Source: Anastrepha obliqua (lineage: Eukaryota; Arthropoda; Insecta; Diptera; Tephritidae). Taken from it: a DNA stretch of 64,000 nucleotides. Of the stretch, positions 41,641 to 53,560 are shown in pieces. The notes under the pieces were generated by a model. The model ran no database searches. It was not told where the DNA came from and saw only the letters and a list, made by a program, of their open reading frames with translations. A program made the position numbers and the translations under genes. The stretch is from positions 31,332,001 to 31,396,000 of the forward strand of contig NC_072893.1 of assembly GCF_027943255.1 (NCBI RefSeq), written 5' to 3'. The first letter of the stretch is position 1. Each line of letters begins with the position of its first letter.

Positions 41641-43393
41641 TAACTCCCTGATCACACCGAATTTCCCGACAAGTGTTAAAGCTAACATGACACAGTGTTC
41701 CAGAGGAGGTCGACTCAGACATACCGACAACAATTACGGACGCTTGAGCTAACGACTCACGACCATATTATACGCAGACAAGACGGTAGACTTCTTAATA
41801 AGTAATGAAGACTATCACCGACGTATAACCTCCATACGTCATACGTAGAGAGCCTGGACGCAGGTTTCTTTTGTGGTTGCTATTCAAAATCACGGCTCCA
41901 CCCTCGATGTACTGCACATGCAGTCCCCGGGTGGAAACCAGCCGAAGAGGGGAGGTCTGTTTTAGTGGGAGCGCCCCATATCTCATTGACGCGACGGCAT
42001 CAATTGAATGTTTCTGACATTTTTATCCTCCCCTCCCAAAAAAAAAAGATGTCTCTGGTTATTTTTTAAGTTGACTTAAACCACCAGGTGGAATAAGTAG
42101 TTTTACCATATGTGACAGAAATTGAAGCTTCAAATCTTTTCGCCAAGTTCGAAGCTTCGAAAGCACTAACTTTTTCATCTAAGTCTTTACTTGTCGTTAT
42201 GGTTTTATTGATATGTTGAACTTTAGACCGGGCTACTCTGCTGAATATGTGCCAGTTTGTTCTTCTGTAGAGTACCTTCACTTCACTTTCAAACTTCTTT
42301 CGAATTCTTTAAATATATTTTTAATAGGTAAATGAACTCAAACTTAAATTATTTAAACCATTTCAATGTCAATGCCATTGTTGTCAAATAAACACTTTAA
42401 TTTCAATGACAAAATTCTTTTTCCTTTTTTTCTGAAACCCAAAACATAAGCAAACACATGGCACACACCAACTACATTTTTTCTGTCATATGATACCTCA
42501 CTCCAAAGCAAAACCATAGCTTACTGTCAAGTAAGTCTGCCTAAGCAAAATTTTATTGTGTAGTATTTTTTTGAATTTATAATTTTGTTATTGATTTTTA
42601 CTTGTAACAATGTTTAGTTGTAATTACAATATATATTTTATTGATGAGAAGACAAAAAGAAAGTATAAAATAAAGCCATTCTATCAGAAGGCGGGCAATT
42701 CAGTCTTAGCCTGGTAGTTGGAAGGCAGTCATTTGCCCTAACTAAATAAAAAAAAAATATTTTATTTAAAAGAAACCTTTAGTCGGCAGGTTTGCTCTAA
42801 AGCTCTTCCCCGATAATAAAGTACTTTTCACTTCTTGGGTTTGAGCTGTTACAGAAATGAATTGAGTGAGAACGTAACAGTTTTGACAGTGAAGGCGAAT
42901 ATGGGTAGAGCGAAGAGCGGCAGTGCTCTGTTACGGCGAAGCGGATAAAAGGCGACGGTATACTTTTAAAGGCGACGCAACACCACATTTCACCCTTTGG
43001 GGATGAAGCCGCTCGACGGGCGAGCGTCGCTGAGGTCGAGAGGTATTGGAGTGCGCATAAAAATTGTTTTCTTAAAATCAAAAAATAGTTATAAACAAAC
43101 TGCTATCACTGCTAATGTTAAAATGCCTGAGTGGATTCCTTATTTCACAGGTTTTACTTTCACTTTACGAAGTAATGCGGTCATCATTCGCCTTATCAGA
43201 TTGAAGGAAATATTTGTCAGAACTGTCACTGTCTAACGTACCATCTCTAGATCGCTTAGCCATCGTGCGTAGAAGGAAATATATAAAAAGCCTGCTGGTT
43301 CTTAATCGGACTTAATCGAAAAACTGAAATGCTTTCTGACTCTACCGTCGTCTCACAAAGTAAGTTTACATTGTATAAAATATAAGACTTCAT
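41641..43393. other. Unassigned stretch
   Basis: No confident feature. A 63-codon minus frame at 41795-41986 (TSPLRLVSTRGLHVQYIEGG) may be part of some old element but I cannot name it. AT-rich DNA with an AATAAA-like tract surrounds 42560-42780. Sequence up to 43393 ends with the S2 target. Confidence 0.35.
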
Positions 43394-43488
43394 GTTGTTG
43401 TTGTGAATGCTTTTGGAGTGACAGTGCTTGGCCGGATATAAATCCGGGTCATTTCGGTAACGTAGAACCGACTGTCGTGGAAACGAAG
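43394..43488 (+). mobile_element. Short structured retroposon S2, copy 3
   Basis: 95 bp between perfect 12 bp direct repeats ATAAGACTTCAT (43382-43393 and 43489-43500). Has the GTTGTTGTTGTG head, GAGTGACAGTG, the hairpin CCGGATATAAATCCGG, the hairpin CGGTAACGTAGAACCG, and GACTGTCGTGGAAACG. The 5' AGCAGC/GCTGCT stem is deleted. Short and young, judging by its perfect TSD. Confidence 0.9.
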
Positions 43489-45334
43489 ATAAGACTTCAT
43501 CGCTAATGGCCCCTCATGCCTTTAAATGAAATCGTAAGTCTTTTGCTATTCCTATGACTATTATATCGGTCAGAACGACAGACGTCGTGAGTCTTGCAGC
43601 TACGAACTAATTTGGGCGGCTATATGTCGACACTCGTTCCCAAAGGGTTAATAATTACATACTTTACAAAATTTTTACTGAAATTAACTCTATAGCCACT
43701 CAGTTACGGCGGCCGCTGCGAACGCCGATAAGTCCTTAGCGTTAAAGACTTTTTAAAACCCCCATACAGAATTTGCATATTAACAATTTTTGCTACCGGT
43801 TTTTTGCTTTCGTCACAATTTAAATTCACACAAAATTTATTATTAAAGAAAATGCATTAAAGTGACTTTAAATGAGAGGAATAAAATGCGTTCCCTAGCT
43901 TGCCACTCTCAACGCCACGCAAGCCATTAAATTCTCCAAGTGAAAACTCATAAAACAAAAACCTTAACAAGTACATCCCGAAAGCAACAACAACAACAAA
44001 AAAAGTACAACACAACATAACTTTGCAAGCATCATCATCAGCGTTGCTGTTGTAGTTGTTGTTACCATAGCCTATGCTGTTATACACTTTTATACTTTTT
44101 TCATACAACCAGAAAAGTTCACACTGGTGACAGCATCACAACAATTGCGAGCAGCAAAAAAGAAAAACGCTTGTCAACGTCAAACCGAGCTGCGCTGAGC
44201 CATAGTTGAGCATAGCAAAGGAAAAAATAAAGCAAAGTTGAGCAGAATGAAGCAAGACTTGTTATTGCCTATGTGACATCCAATGGATGTCTGTTGGTAC
44301 GAATATACTAATATATATAGTATTTATGTGCATATGCATGTGCGTCCAATCCATCGCTGTGGTCCTGCTATGCCATTTGAGTATGTCCCAGAACATCCTT
44401 TCAACACGTAGGCCAAACAAATAGCAACAGCAGCAACAACAACAACTACTCAATAAAAGCGCTTTGGCAGGCGGAGCAATGAGCGCAGAAGAGCATGTAG
44501 CCAGGGATGAAAATGAAAATTCAGTTATGAATTCATTTCGAATCGAGGTAATATGATTACCGTTATGATGCTCATCCGCTCATTGGAAACAGAGCATAGC
44601 GGTAGGGGGAAATCTGCAGTGTACGAAGGACTGTTGACTATTCTCGGCGGGTGAGAGTTTATTGGTTGGGCGTGTGTTTTTTTTTTGCTTTCTGTTTTTT
44701 TTTTTTGTTGTTGGTTATGTTTACTTACAGTCAGTCATCGGCTTGAATGTTTGCAACTCGAGCTGAAGCGACTAATAAATACAAGCCAACTGGCGTGGGA
44801 TAGGAAAATGTTATGAGCAAGAAAAAAACAACAACAAAGACGGTAGTAGTAAAAGTGGTAACAAGCACAAAACAATAATAACAAGTGAAATGCTGTCAAC
44901 ACGAAGCGCCAAAGCGCAAACGACACTCGGGGAGGTAAGTGAGTGTGCATTGGAATGAGGGGTTCGAGCTGCTGTAAGAGCGTTTTTGTTACCACTTTTT
45001 TCTTAAAAATTTAATAAAACAGAAGTTTAACGATATTTCGCTTTCGAAAAATGTTCCCAAGGCTTTAGTAAGCTAAATACATATTTTTTGAAAATCCCAT
45101 AGGGGTCCGCGAACCGAAAGCATTAAATCGAAGCAAAAATTTCTACAACTTTTTCTAAAAAGGTTTTAAAACTGAATATTGACTTTGAAAATTAATTAAA
45201 AAAACTGAATTTATAGTCTGTTTCAACACATATTTCGCTCTGCTTTTTGCTGCGTAATAGTCCCACTCAAGGGCTACGACGCCAGTGCTAACTCAGGTTA
45301 GTATCGTTCGAAACTTTCCCGTAAACGCAATCAA
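43489..45334. other. Unassigned, probably unique DNA
   Basis: Triplet-rich tracts (CAACAACAAC near 43990 and 44430; T runs near 44678-44712) create Cys-rich or Ser-rich minus frames. No domain or repeat family seen. Confidence 0.4.
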
Positions 45335-45965
45335 ACAAAAATGAGTGAGAAGTACGCGAAGCGTTTTGAGGCGGCATTTTTTTGCACACATTCGAAAGGT
45401 ACGAAGCCGAAATTATTCTACGCCGCCGCTGCAAAAGTAACTAAAAAATAAAAAAAGGTTGTTGTGATGTGGAATCAGCGGTATAAGGGGTAAAAAAATG
45501 TTGATGCCTTTTCCGAGCGCGGCTTGAAGCGAGTGACGACAAAAAAGCAGGATAAAGTGATCGTCCAATTTTTTAAGCGGGACTCTTCTTTGTGACTAAG
45601 CCAAGCACGATGAGTTCTTGCTAAAAACGGAATAGATGTGAGCATCAAAACCATCGAACGTCGACTGAAGGAGGCGAGCATATCCCATCGTCCCACACCA
45701 TCAAAACCACTGCTCTCAGAAAACACATTGAGAAATAACAAAACAAGAAAATGGCGTCACAGTATCGGACTGGCCTTCCCAGTCCCCGGACGCCAACTCC
45801 ATTGAAAATGTGTCCATGATTTAAAGCAACTCGTGCGCTAAATTCGCAAACTCTAGCTCTGTTCGTCGACGAGCTACGCAGAAAAGCTGGTTCAAAGCAT
45901 GAAGAAGTTGCCAGGGTATACTCGACAACGATGAAGACTACACGGCTTATTGAGTAATTGCGACT
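45335..45965 (+). pseudogene. Tc1-like transposase, internally deleted
   Basis: The plus strand begins MSEKYAKRFEAAFFC, then GLKRVTTKKQDKVIVQFFKR, RRVLAKNGIDVSIKTIERRL, KEASISHRPTPSKPLLSE (helix-turn-helix region), then, after a deletion, DWPSQSPDANSIENVSMI and KLVQSMKKLPG with DNDEDYTAY before a stop. SPDxNxIEN carries the Glu of the Tc1 DDE triad; both Asp blocks are in the deleted part. No inverted repeats recognised. Confidence 0.72.
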
Positions 45966-46075
45966 CGTGGTTTTGCGTATGCGCCACGTTTCAGAGATTC
46001 TGATACTTCTATAGACTTTTTGTGAAATTCCTACCGATCAAATGTGTCTAGCCAACATTTGTGGCTTTAATTGTA

Positions 46076-46190
46076 ATCATCATCATCATGCATAGCAATA
46101 CAGCTCGGTGGGAGCCTTAGATTCCTCCACAATGTTTCTCCATGCATCTCGGCCCGTCCTCAGTGTCATCTAACCATGTTTTCCGCGGTT
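46076..46190 (-). mobile_element. LINE-T tail fragment
   Basis: The minus strand reads RKTWLDDTEDG, then MHGETLWRNL, and ends with a (GAT)n tail at 46076-46088 after a short C-terminus, like the inserts at 9.23 and 29.3 kb. About 110 bp long. No direct repeat found, so the insertion history is unclear. It abuts the Jockey fragment that follows. Confidence 0.6.
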
Positions 46191-46860
46191 GTTGTTGTAT
46201 CAGCTTACCATTTACCCTTATCAGCAAACCCTATCAGTGCGATGTAGAAAAACGTCCTGTTTCGGCAGGTTGGGTCCAGAGGGAAAGTGGTGTTAGGTAA
46301 GCATGTTTAATGGGACATTGGAAATGTGGTTAGTATCATGTGGTGGGCCTTCACATGCTGGACATATGTTGGGTGTGTCGGGATCGATTCTGGATAGGTA
46401 GGAGTTTAGCCTGCTACAGTATTCAGAACGTAATTGGGCCAAAGTTACGCGAGTCTCGCGAGGTAACTGAAGTTCTTTGCCTGCAATAGGCGGTGATTGG
46501 ACTCCGATGTCGGCATTCAGAGGTTGTGAGCTTAGGATGGTGGTAAGTGTCGCTCGATGGTTTCACTTAGGGTCTGTCTGTGTACTGTCCGGTCCAGTAG
46601 TTGTAAGTTCGTTTTGTGCTAAATCTCGTTAGAATATTTGCAGAAATGCCTCCTGACGTGTCTAGGAGGCGGCTCAGGTTCTAGCAAGTGTCTGCAGGGG
46701 TGACACCTTCGATAGCACCCAAACTGAAACTGTTAACTAAGCATTTCGTTGTGTTCCCTGACGGGAAACATTGAAGTCTCATTATATTGGTGTTGTAGGA
46801 TGGACATCAGCAGACATCCTGTGGCTGTCCTGACTGCAGTATTTTGGCATGTCTGAGCCT
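46191..46860 (-). pseudogene. Jockey-type LINE C-terminus
   Basis: The minus strand reads ELQLPRETRVTLAQLRSEYC, SRLNSYLSRIDPDTPNICPA, CEGPPHDTNHI, then a shifted HHFPSGPNLPKQD. CPxCxxxPHDTxHxFxCP is the terminal zinc motif of Jockey/Doc-type reverse transcriptases. The part upstream (to 46860) is noisy but has PPIAGKE. It is a different copy from the split Jockey at 23.8-25.1 kb, which retains the palm rather than the C-terminus. Confidence 0.78.
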
Positions 46861-46924
46861 TAATCCACTGCAGCATCGTTCAGAACTTCTTCGCCGTCGC
46901 CCTCTTCGCTTTTCACCATACATG

Positions 46925-48825
46925 CGTGCGTCTAATATATCGCGAGACTTTCTTTCACCTGGAATTCTGCAAATGTGAATTGATCCACGCTTTCAAATTT
47001 ATGATCACCAATTGTAAGATATCGCGCTTTTCTCAACTTTTTATGTCTTGCGAATCAGTCTTACACGATCTGGTTAGCAAGATTAACACCGGGCTGGGAG
47101 CTGACGAGTACACGATAGGCGTATTCGTGGACAGTGAGGGGGATTTTGATAATGCCACTTTTGACTCAATATGTTCCTCTGCCGAATGGCAGGATACATT
47201 TCATGCTCTCTGAGAGGCTACTACCCACTGGTGATGAACTAACTACCGTCATGCTTAAGTAAGGATGCAAGCAAGGGGGTGTTCTTTCTCCGCTGCTGTG
47301 GTGCTTCGTCCTAGATTCTCTTCTAATGGAGATGTAGGAACTCAGATTCCATCTAAGAGCATATGCGGACGATGTCTGTGCGCTAACATCGGATAAATAC
47401 TTAAGAAGGCTTTGTACGAAAATACAGAGAATTCTGGATAAAATCGACGACTGGTGCACGAGACAAGACCTTTCCGTCAATCCGTTCAAAACTACCTTAG
47501 TCTTGTTCACGAGAAAACGGAAACTGGATTGACTTAGTCTTCCAGCAATGAAAGGTGTGACACTCAGTCTCTCTGTGAAAGTTAAATATCTAGTAGTTAT
47601 CTTGGATCAGAAGCAGACTTGGGAAACACATGTTTTGCTGAAGGTGGATCGCGCATTGAGGATCTTTCAACAATGCCATAGAGCCTTTGACAAAACCTGG
47701 GGTCTGAAACCTGCTTGGTCTAGTGGATATACACACCAATCATCACTTACGCCTCCGTGGTCTGGCGACGGAGCATGGTTAAGTCCACAATCCGGGAACT
47801 GTTTTTGGCACCTAAAGACGATCTTATGGCCATAGTTTCATTTGGAAGGTAATTTGATGTCAAATATTGGAGTAATCCAGAGTGCATTACAAGAGGTTTG
47901 ACGGATATTTTCTTTACCGATGGGTCCAAGAATGAAATAGGTTCTGGTGTCGGATAGTACTTAAACCAGAATAAAAGGTATCATTACGCTATGGGAGGAA
48001 TGCCAACTGTTTTTCAAATGGAAATATTTGCCATTCTCAAAGTAGTAGAATGGATAATTGAGAGGATATGGAGCGGGAAACAGATTGGAGTCTGTACAGC
48101 CTGACTGGCCATGCTAAAGGCTCTGGAAAACGCAAAGCAAACCTCAAAGATTGTTCAAGAATGTAAGAAGAAGCTTTTCTTGCCAGCCGGAATAAGATTG
48201 TACTTATACGATGAATTGGCCACCTGTGAATCAGGGGCCAGAGTTAATAATCGGGATAAGTTTTAAAGGAATTATTAATTGGTTCAGCAATTATGTATGC
48301 AATTTACATAAGGGGCAATGTTCCGGTCTGGAACGCTGCAGGACTGCCCGAACAGAAAACTGTTGGACTTCCTTCTAAAACTTGGAAGAAAAGACGTTCG
48401 TTTAATGGTCGGTAGTATTACAGGATACAATCCATGGGATCAACATATGACAACAATTGGAATCATTGAGCACCCGATTTGCCTCTCTTGCTTTTGAGGA
48501 GGCGGATGGCATTGAGCATTTTCTTTGTGAGTGTCCCGCATTTGTCATGAGTACAAGTCAAATTCGATCTCTCCAACTGGAGGATATTTTCAAACTTGTC
48601 AAAAATCTGAGGATTTCTCACAGGTCTAACTATCTCTATTCCTGTATTCTATCCCATCTTGTTCCTTTTGTCACTTTTCTCCTTTCCTCCTTGACTATCT
48701 ACCTTGTCACTTTCCAGAGCTTTAAATTCAATCGGATTTTTAGCCTAAGTGTTTTAGGAGTTACCAAATCTCTCGGTGCTCCTTGGCTCAACATTTCAAA
48801 TTTCAATTTTAATTTTAATAGACAG
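46925..48825 (+). mobile_element. LINE-L, reverse transcriptase through RNase H to 3' end (1.9 kb)
   Basis: Plus-strand order: SCESVLHDLVSKINTGLGAD, YTIGVFVDSEGDFDNATFDS (motif A), GCKQGGVLSPLLWCFVLDSL, LRAYADDVCALTSDKYLRRL (motif C, YADD intact), WCTRQDLSVNPFKTTLVLFT, VKYLVVILDQKQTWETHV, IITYASVVWRRS, FFTDGSKNEIGSGVG (RNase H), PTVFQMEIFAILKVVEWI, then GYNPWDQHMTTIGI, and IEHPICLSCFEEADGIEHFL (zinc motif). This is the most complete LINE in the window. Stops and shifts scatter through it, and the first half of the element is absent. Confidence 0.85.
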
Positions 48826-48829
48826 TAAA

Positions 48830-49270
48830 GACAATTTGTCACGCTTACAAAGTTCTTTAAGTAACTCAATAAAAATTTGGTATTTTCTTTTCCTTAAATG
48901 GACATTTTAGTGCGTTTTTATATTCAAACTTGGCAACACTGCAATTGTGAGAGAGAGATTTGATTGCTTGAAGGAGAAAAAGATCAAACTTAGAAAAAAA
49001 ATATGTAAATAAAGCGAAGAAATGTCACACACAAAAAACGCACGAATAATCACCAACACCAACAATAATCTTAATCGCTGACAATGGGATCAGAGTATAA
49101 CAAAAAGTAAAAATGGATAAAAGTGAGTGAATTATTGAACTGATTTTAAAAATATTTATATTTTACATAATTATTAACGTCACATTTGAGTTAGAAGAGG
49201 CTAGAAATATGTCAGGAGCCAAGAATTAAAATGCCGAGGATAGGGAACGAAAAAAAGCTAAATCAAGTTA
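48830..49270. repeat. ~440 bp dispersed repeat C, copy 1
   Basis: Aligns in the same orientation with 61720-62090: CAATTTGTC, ACAAAGTTCTTTAAGTAA, CAATAAAAATTTGG, TTAGTGCGTTTTTATAT, GGCAACACTGCA, GAGTGAATT, AGGCTAGAAA. An ~80 bp segment near 48980-49055 is absent from copy 2. No coding content; family unknown. Confidence 0.85.
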
Positions 49271-50914
49271 CGAAAACGTTAATCTGGTCACACTGATCAC
49301 CAATTGGACTAGGGTGACGTCAGGAAAATCAGCTGATATTGTGAAATTCACTGAGAGCGCAGTAACAGGCGCCACTTCGGTACTCTCTCCATCGTGGTTG
49401 TATATTTGCTTATGCAAAAAGCTTTGCCTCTTACTTGGGAGTTTGCCTATTACTTTCAGGAAGAAAGGAAGAATTCCGAAATGCATTCAGGGAGTTCCAA
49501 GTATTAGTATTAACTATTATTTTAACTGATGTTGCGAACATTTTCTGCGAGCATTTACAATACTGAAATACAGAGTCCATTAAATGTCATTTAGATTACA
49601 AAAGATGACGACAGCAATGAGTTTTGCATGCAACGTAAATTTTGTTGTTTATTTATTACACATCCATTTGTATATTTCTATATTTTTTAGCATAAAAGGG
49701 TTTCTACCTACAAATTCATTTTTCTCCTAGCGATGATAGACAGCGGAAGCTGATAGTCGCCTTTATAGGACGGCAATGTTGCCATTGCGCTTCAAATGCC
49801 CTCCCCAACGGCTCTTTCTGTGTATTTTCTTTTTAGTGTTACTATTGGCATAGAGTTGTGGGCAGTCATTCGTGTCAAATATTACAAGCAAAAATACGAA
49901 AAGACTAAATTAAAAATAATAAAATTGGAATTGCAATGACATTACGTCGACCATTCTTATTGGTGCGGCAGAGAAGGCAGATTTTTCTTTCACAGAAGTT
50001 ATTTCCTACCCACCTATTCACTAATATACATACATACATATGACTAATTGTGCTTGGGAAGCAATGTGCAAGTGTATGCAGGAGCATTTGTGGGTTTGTG
50101 CTGGCGCTCTACTCCGTTAGCGAAATATTTCGTTCACGAGCGGAAATGACACTCACAATTTTGTTGACAGTAATTAATGCCGTAAGTTGGACGGTAGCAA
50201 TTGAAATATGGGGGGAATCACTCAGTAGTCGATTGAAATGTTTAAATTTGTTAAAGTTTTTTTTTTTTATTTTGCATGCCATTAGAGATTTTCGATTATT
50301 TTAAGTGCCTCCATAAACTCTGTCTTTATGACAGGCATGCTTTTAGGCGGTTATGCTCATTTAATATTACCACTGCTGATGAAGTACAAAAACATTTGTT
50401 TGTTTGTATTGCCTTTTGCGGCGTCGAACAACTCTGTGATTTTATATCTTGCGAAAATAAGTAAAAATACTCTACATCTTTACAATATACGCGTATAAGT
50501 GTTTTATACATACATACATAGATACATACATATACATGCCTATTTATATATATCCACTCCTTGCCTTTATTGCTCCTCATTTAGTGAATGGAGGTGCCTA
50601 TAATTTGATTTAGGCATTTTTATATTTGCTGAATTTCAAAAAATATATTAACAGCAATAAAAATGTCATTCAATTATTGGAATTTCATGAAGAGTTCAGT
50701 AGCAAGACTAAATAAATAGAAATACATATAATTTCTAAAGGCATGTAAAAATACATATTCGAGCTAGGAGTGGTTTTTTATTCTCCTCTTTTCCACATTT
50801 GAATATCCTTTCTGATCGTTACGTTTTATAAACGTAAACAACATTTAATGCACGAGGTTACTTATTAATAAATTTTTTACATTAATAAATTCATAAATTA
50901 ACTCTTGCAACTTT
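49271..50914. other. Unassigned stretch
   Basis: Overlapping 72-codon (minus) and 71-codon (plus) frames near 49268-49529 have no family. ATACATAC runs sit near 50025-50040 and 50507-50535. Otherwise featureless AT-rich DNA. Confidence 0.35.
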
Positions 50915-50988
50915 TCTGTGCGCCACCAGAGTTAGTCACGAGTCTCAGAATTGCTATTACAAAGTAGTTTATATTATTCTGATTTGTT
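50915..50988. repeat. 74 bp dispersed repeat B, copy 2
   Basis: Gapless match to 40690-40763 with four mismatches. It ends one base before the truncated end of the mariner at 50990. Confidence 0.85.
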
Positions 50989-50989
50989 G

Positions 50990-51841
50990 AAAGAAAACTC
51001 GTTTTTGTTTTCGTTCAAAATTGGCTTCATTCATCAACGTAATTTCCATCAAGAGCAGCGAAATCATTCCATTGCCGCACTAACATTTCAATACCACTTT
51101 TGCAGGACGAATTATATTTTGCCTCAAAATAGAACTCAGTTGCAGCGCTAAGCTCTTCATTCGAGCAAAATATCTTACTGGCGAGCTCGTTTTGGGTCTG
51201 CGAACAGCCAGCAGTCGCTGGGAGCCAAATCTGGCGAGTACGTTGGATGTGGGAACAACTCGAAGTTTAACTCATGTATTGCCATTGTTCAAATTGACTT
51301 GTGAGACGGTGCGTTGCCTTGGTGGAGCAAAGCAGTGAACAACCGCAGCATCCACTTTGAACAGAGCTCATAGTCAAGTGCTCATGCAATATAAAGCCAA
51401 CTCGTTCTTTTGATATGTCTAAGATGTCAGCTAACTCACACAACTTCCCTTTTCGATCATTCAAAACGAGTTTGTGGATTTTGATGTTTTTTGGTGTTAC
51501 CGCTCATATTTGGAGGTCCACTGAGTTGTGCGTCATCGTTGTCTCTACGAACACCAAACCACAGTTTTATTGTTGTTGCTGATGGACCGGTGTCCCCTAA
51601 ATGGTATTTTTTCCCATCCAGAAGCAGTGTAAAACTAAAACACGAAATTCTTTTTGATCCATTGTTTTGAAAATAACAAAAGTAGCGTCACTCTAAGCAC
51701 AATAACTCACGAACTAATGAATAGATTGTCATGGAATTTGCACAGCTGCCTTTTTGAGGTTAGTACAAACTGAAAAAGAAGTGAATGCAATAAAAATAAT
51801 GCCATCTATGTGCCAGTCCTGGGAGTTTTCAGCCCATGTGT
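50990..51841 (-). mobile_element. cecropia/mellifera-like mariner, internally deleted, 5' TIR only
   Basis: The 5' inverted repeat (reversed) ACACATGGGCTGAAAACTCC ends at 51841 next to TA and matches the element at 54995. The minus strand then carries FVLVLHCFWMG near 51620, LNDRKGKLCELADILDISKE, RVGFILHEHLTM, and short C-terminal pieces near 51180-51290 (TTGAACAATGGCAATACATG side). The catalytic middle is deleted. The 3' end lacks its TIR, stopping near 50990 beside repeat B. Confidence 0.78.
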
Positions 51842-52464
51842 TATGTTATGGCATTGTTAGTGTATGGTTATGGAATCTTTGTAAATTGTGGTTATGCGTG
51901 TAAACCAAAGCTTAATGTATTGTTTATTAGTATTATTCGTTATGTGTTCGCGATCAAGGCAAGATACCACGTTTCTCATTTTCCTGTCATCGTTCAATCT
52001 ACTCCATATCCTTGCATAAGCTTTTTAAGTTCAGACCCCTCTTATTTTTGCACATAATTTTCTGCTGGAAAGTACCTGGGTACCTCGCCCCCAGAATAAC
52101 TGACACGAAGTCAGTGCGAAACTCTAAACTTCTCGCTGCTATATACAAAACGCTAACTTCAGAGAGACAGCTCTTGGTGCATTTGACCCGACTTTGAAAT
52201 TCTCTTCCCCAAAATTTCGTATTTATAAGTGGCATGAACACATTTAGACGTGAAATTTAGAGATAAGTATAATAGCACTAAGATAGATAATTCTAATTTG
52301 AATCATAAGTAATTCATAAGTAATGTTAACTTGATTTGCTTTTCTTTTTAATACAAAATGTCTTTGTAAATTTTACTATGAAAATTATAATCTATTTTTG
52401 CTGTGTTAGGACCGAATCATTAAATAAATAAATAAATAATGTTGGGTGTATGTATGTACATATG
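51842..52464. other. Unassigned stretch
   Basis: AT-rich sequence with a short AAATAAATAAATAAAT run at 52420-52438 and a TGTATGTACATATGTACA palindrome near 52448. Frames of 60-80 codons lack domains. Confidence 0.35.
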
Positions 52465-53560
52465 TACAGTTTGTCAAGAATATCTTTGCATAGTGAAGAA
52501 AAATTTAAAATTTTAGCTTTGATCGAGAATGCCAGGAAAACGAGTTTCAAAAAATATTATTCAATAAGTGTATTTCAATCACTACAAAGGCAAATCAGCC
52601 AGAGAAATCGCCGATATGTTCTCCCTCAAAATTAGAACTGTATATAGTATCATAAGCCGTGCTGAAAATGAAGAAAGACTCGAGTTGAAAGGATCTACAG
52701 GCAGACCAAAAAAAGTGACGCAGCGAATTGAACGTAAAATTATTAAAACTATTTATAATATCCCGCAAAACAGTACAAGAGGATTAGCTCTTCAAGTGGA
52801 AAAAGACTATGGGCTAAGAGTTTCTCTTGAAACAGTTCGAAAAGTGTTGCAAAAACACAAATATTATTCAAGAATGGCTAGGAAAAAACCCCTGACATCA
52901 GCACAAAACACTGATAAAAGATTGCGATTTGCCACCGAGCACATATCGCTACCCACAGAGTACTGGGATGACGTTATTATCTTAGATGAGACGATAATGA
53001 TGCTCTACCACCATGATGGACCGCAGAGAGTTTGGCGTAAGCCTCTCACAGCACTACAAAACAAAAATATTATCCCTAACGTAAAGTTTGGAAAACTGTC
53101 AGTAATGGCTTGGGGTTGTATATCAACAATGGGAGTGGGGGAAACCAAATTTTGGACGAAATAATAACCAAGGAAGTATATCTTGATATTTTAAAAAACG
53201 AATTGACTTCCAGTATTAGCAAATTCGGCTTTGTTGACCCGGACAATTCGAACAAATTTAAATACAAATACTATCAAGATAATGATCCCAAACATAAATC
53301 TAATTTATGCAGGTCCTGGTTAGTCTAAAACTGCACCAAATCGACATTAACCCAATCGAAAATTTGTGGGTTCATTTTAAAAGAAAAGTAGGAAAAAGAT
53401 CGCCAACTAATAAAACTGAATTAATAAGATTCATCAGAGAAGAAGGGAGAAAAATACCATTGGAATATGATATTCCGAAACTTATTAAATCATTGCGAAA
53501 TCGTCTTCAGGCAGTAATTGATGCCCCAGGAGGACATACAAAATATTAACCCCATAAGAC
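52465..53560 (+). pseudogene. Tc1-like transposase, nearly full length
   Basis: Probable start 52531 (MPGKRVSKNIIQ, then a stop). The open frame 52568-53164 holds HYKGKSAREIADMFSLKIRT and GSTGRPKKVTQRIERKI (helix-turn-helix plus GRPKK), VSLETVRKVLQ, then WDDVIILDETIMMLYHHDG (first Asp) and SVMAWGCIS. An extra base in a G run near 53140 shifts to GNQILDEIITKEVYLDILKN and YKYYQDNDPKHKSNLC (second Asp), and a further shift gives IDINPIENLWVHFKRKVGKR (Glu). About seven residues before IDINP are missing. Otherwise intact to the stop at about 53549, among the youngest transposases here. No TIR pair found. Confidence 0.85.
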
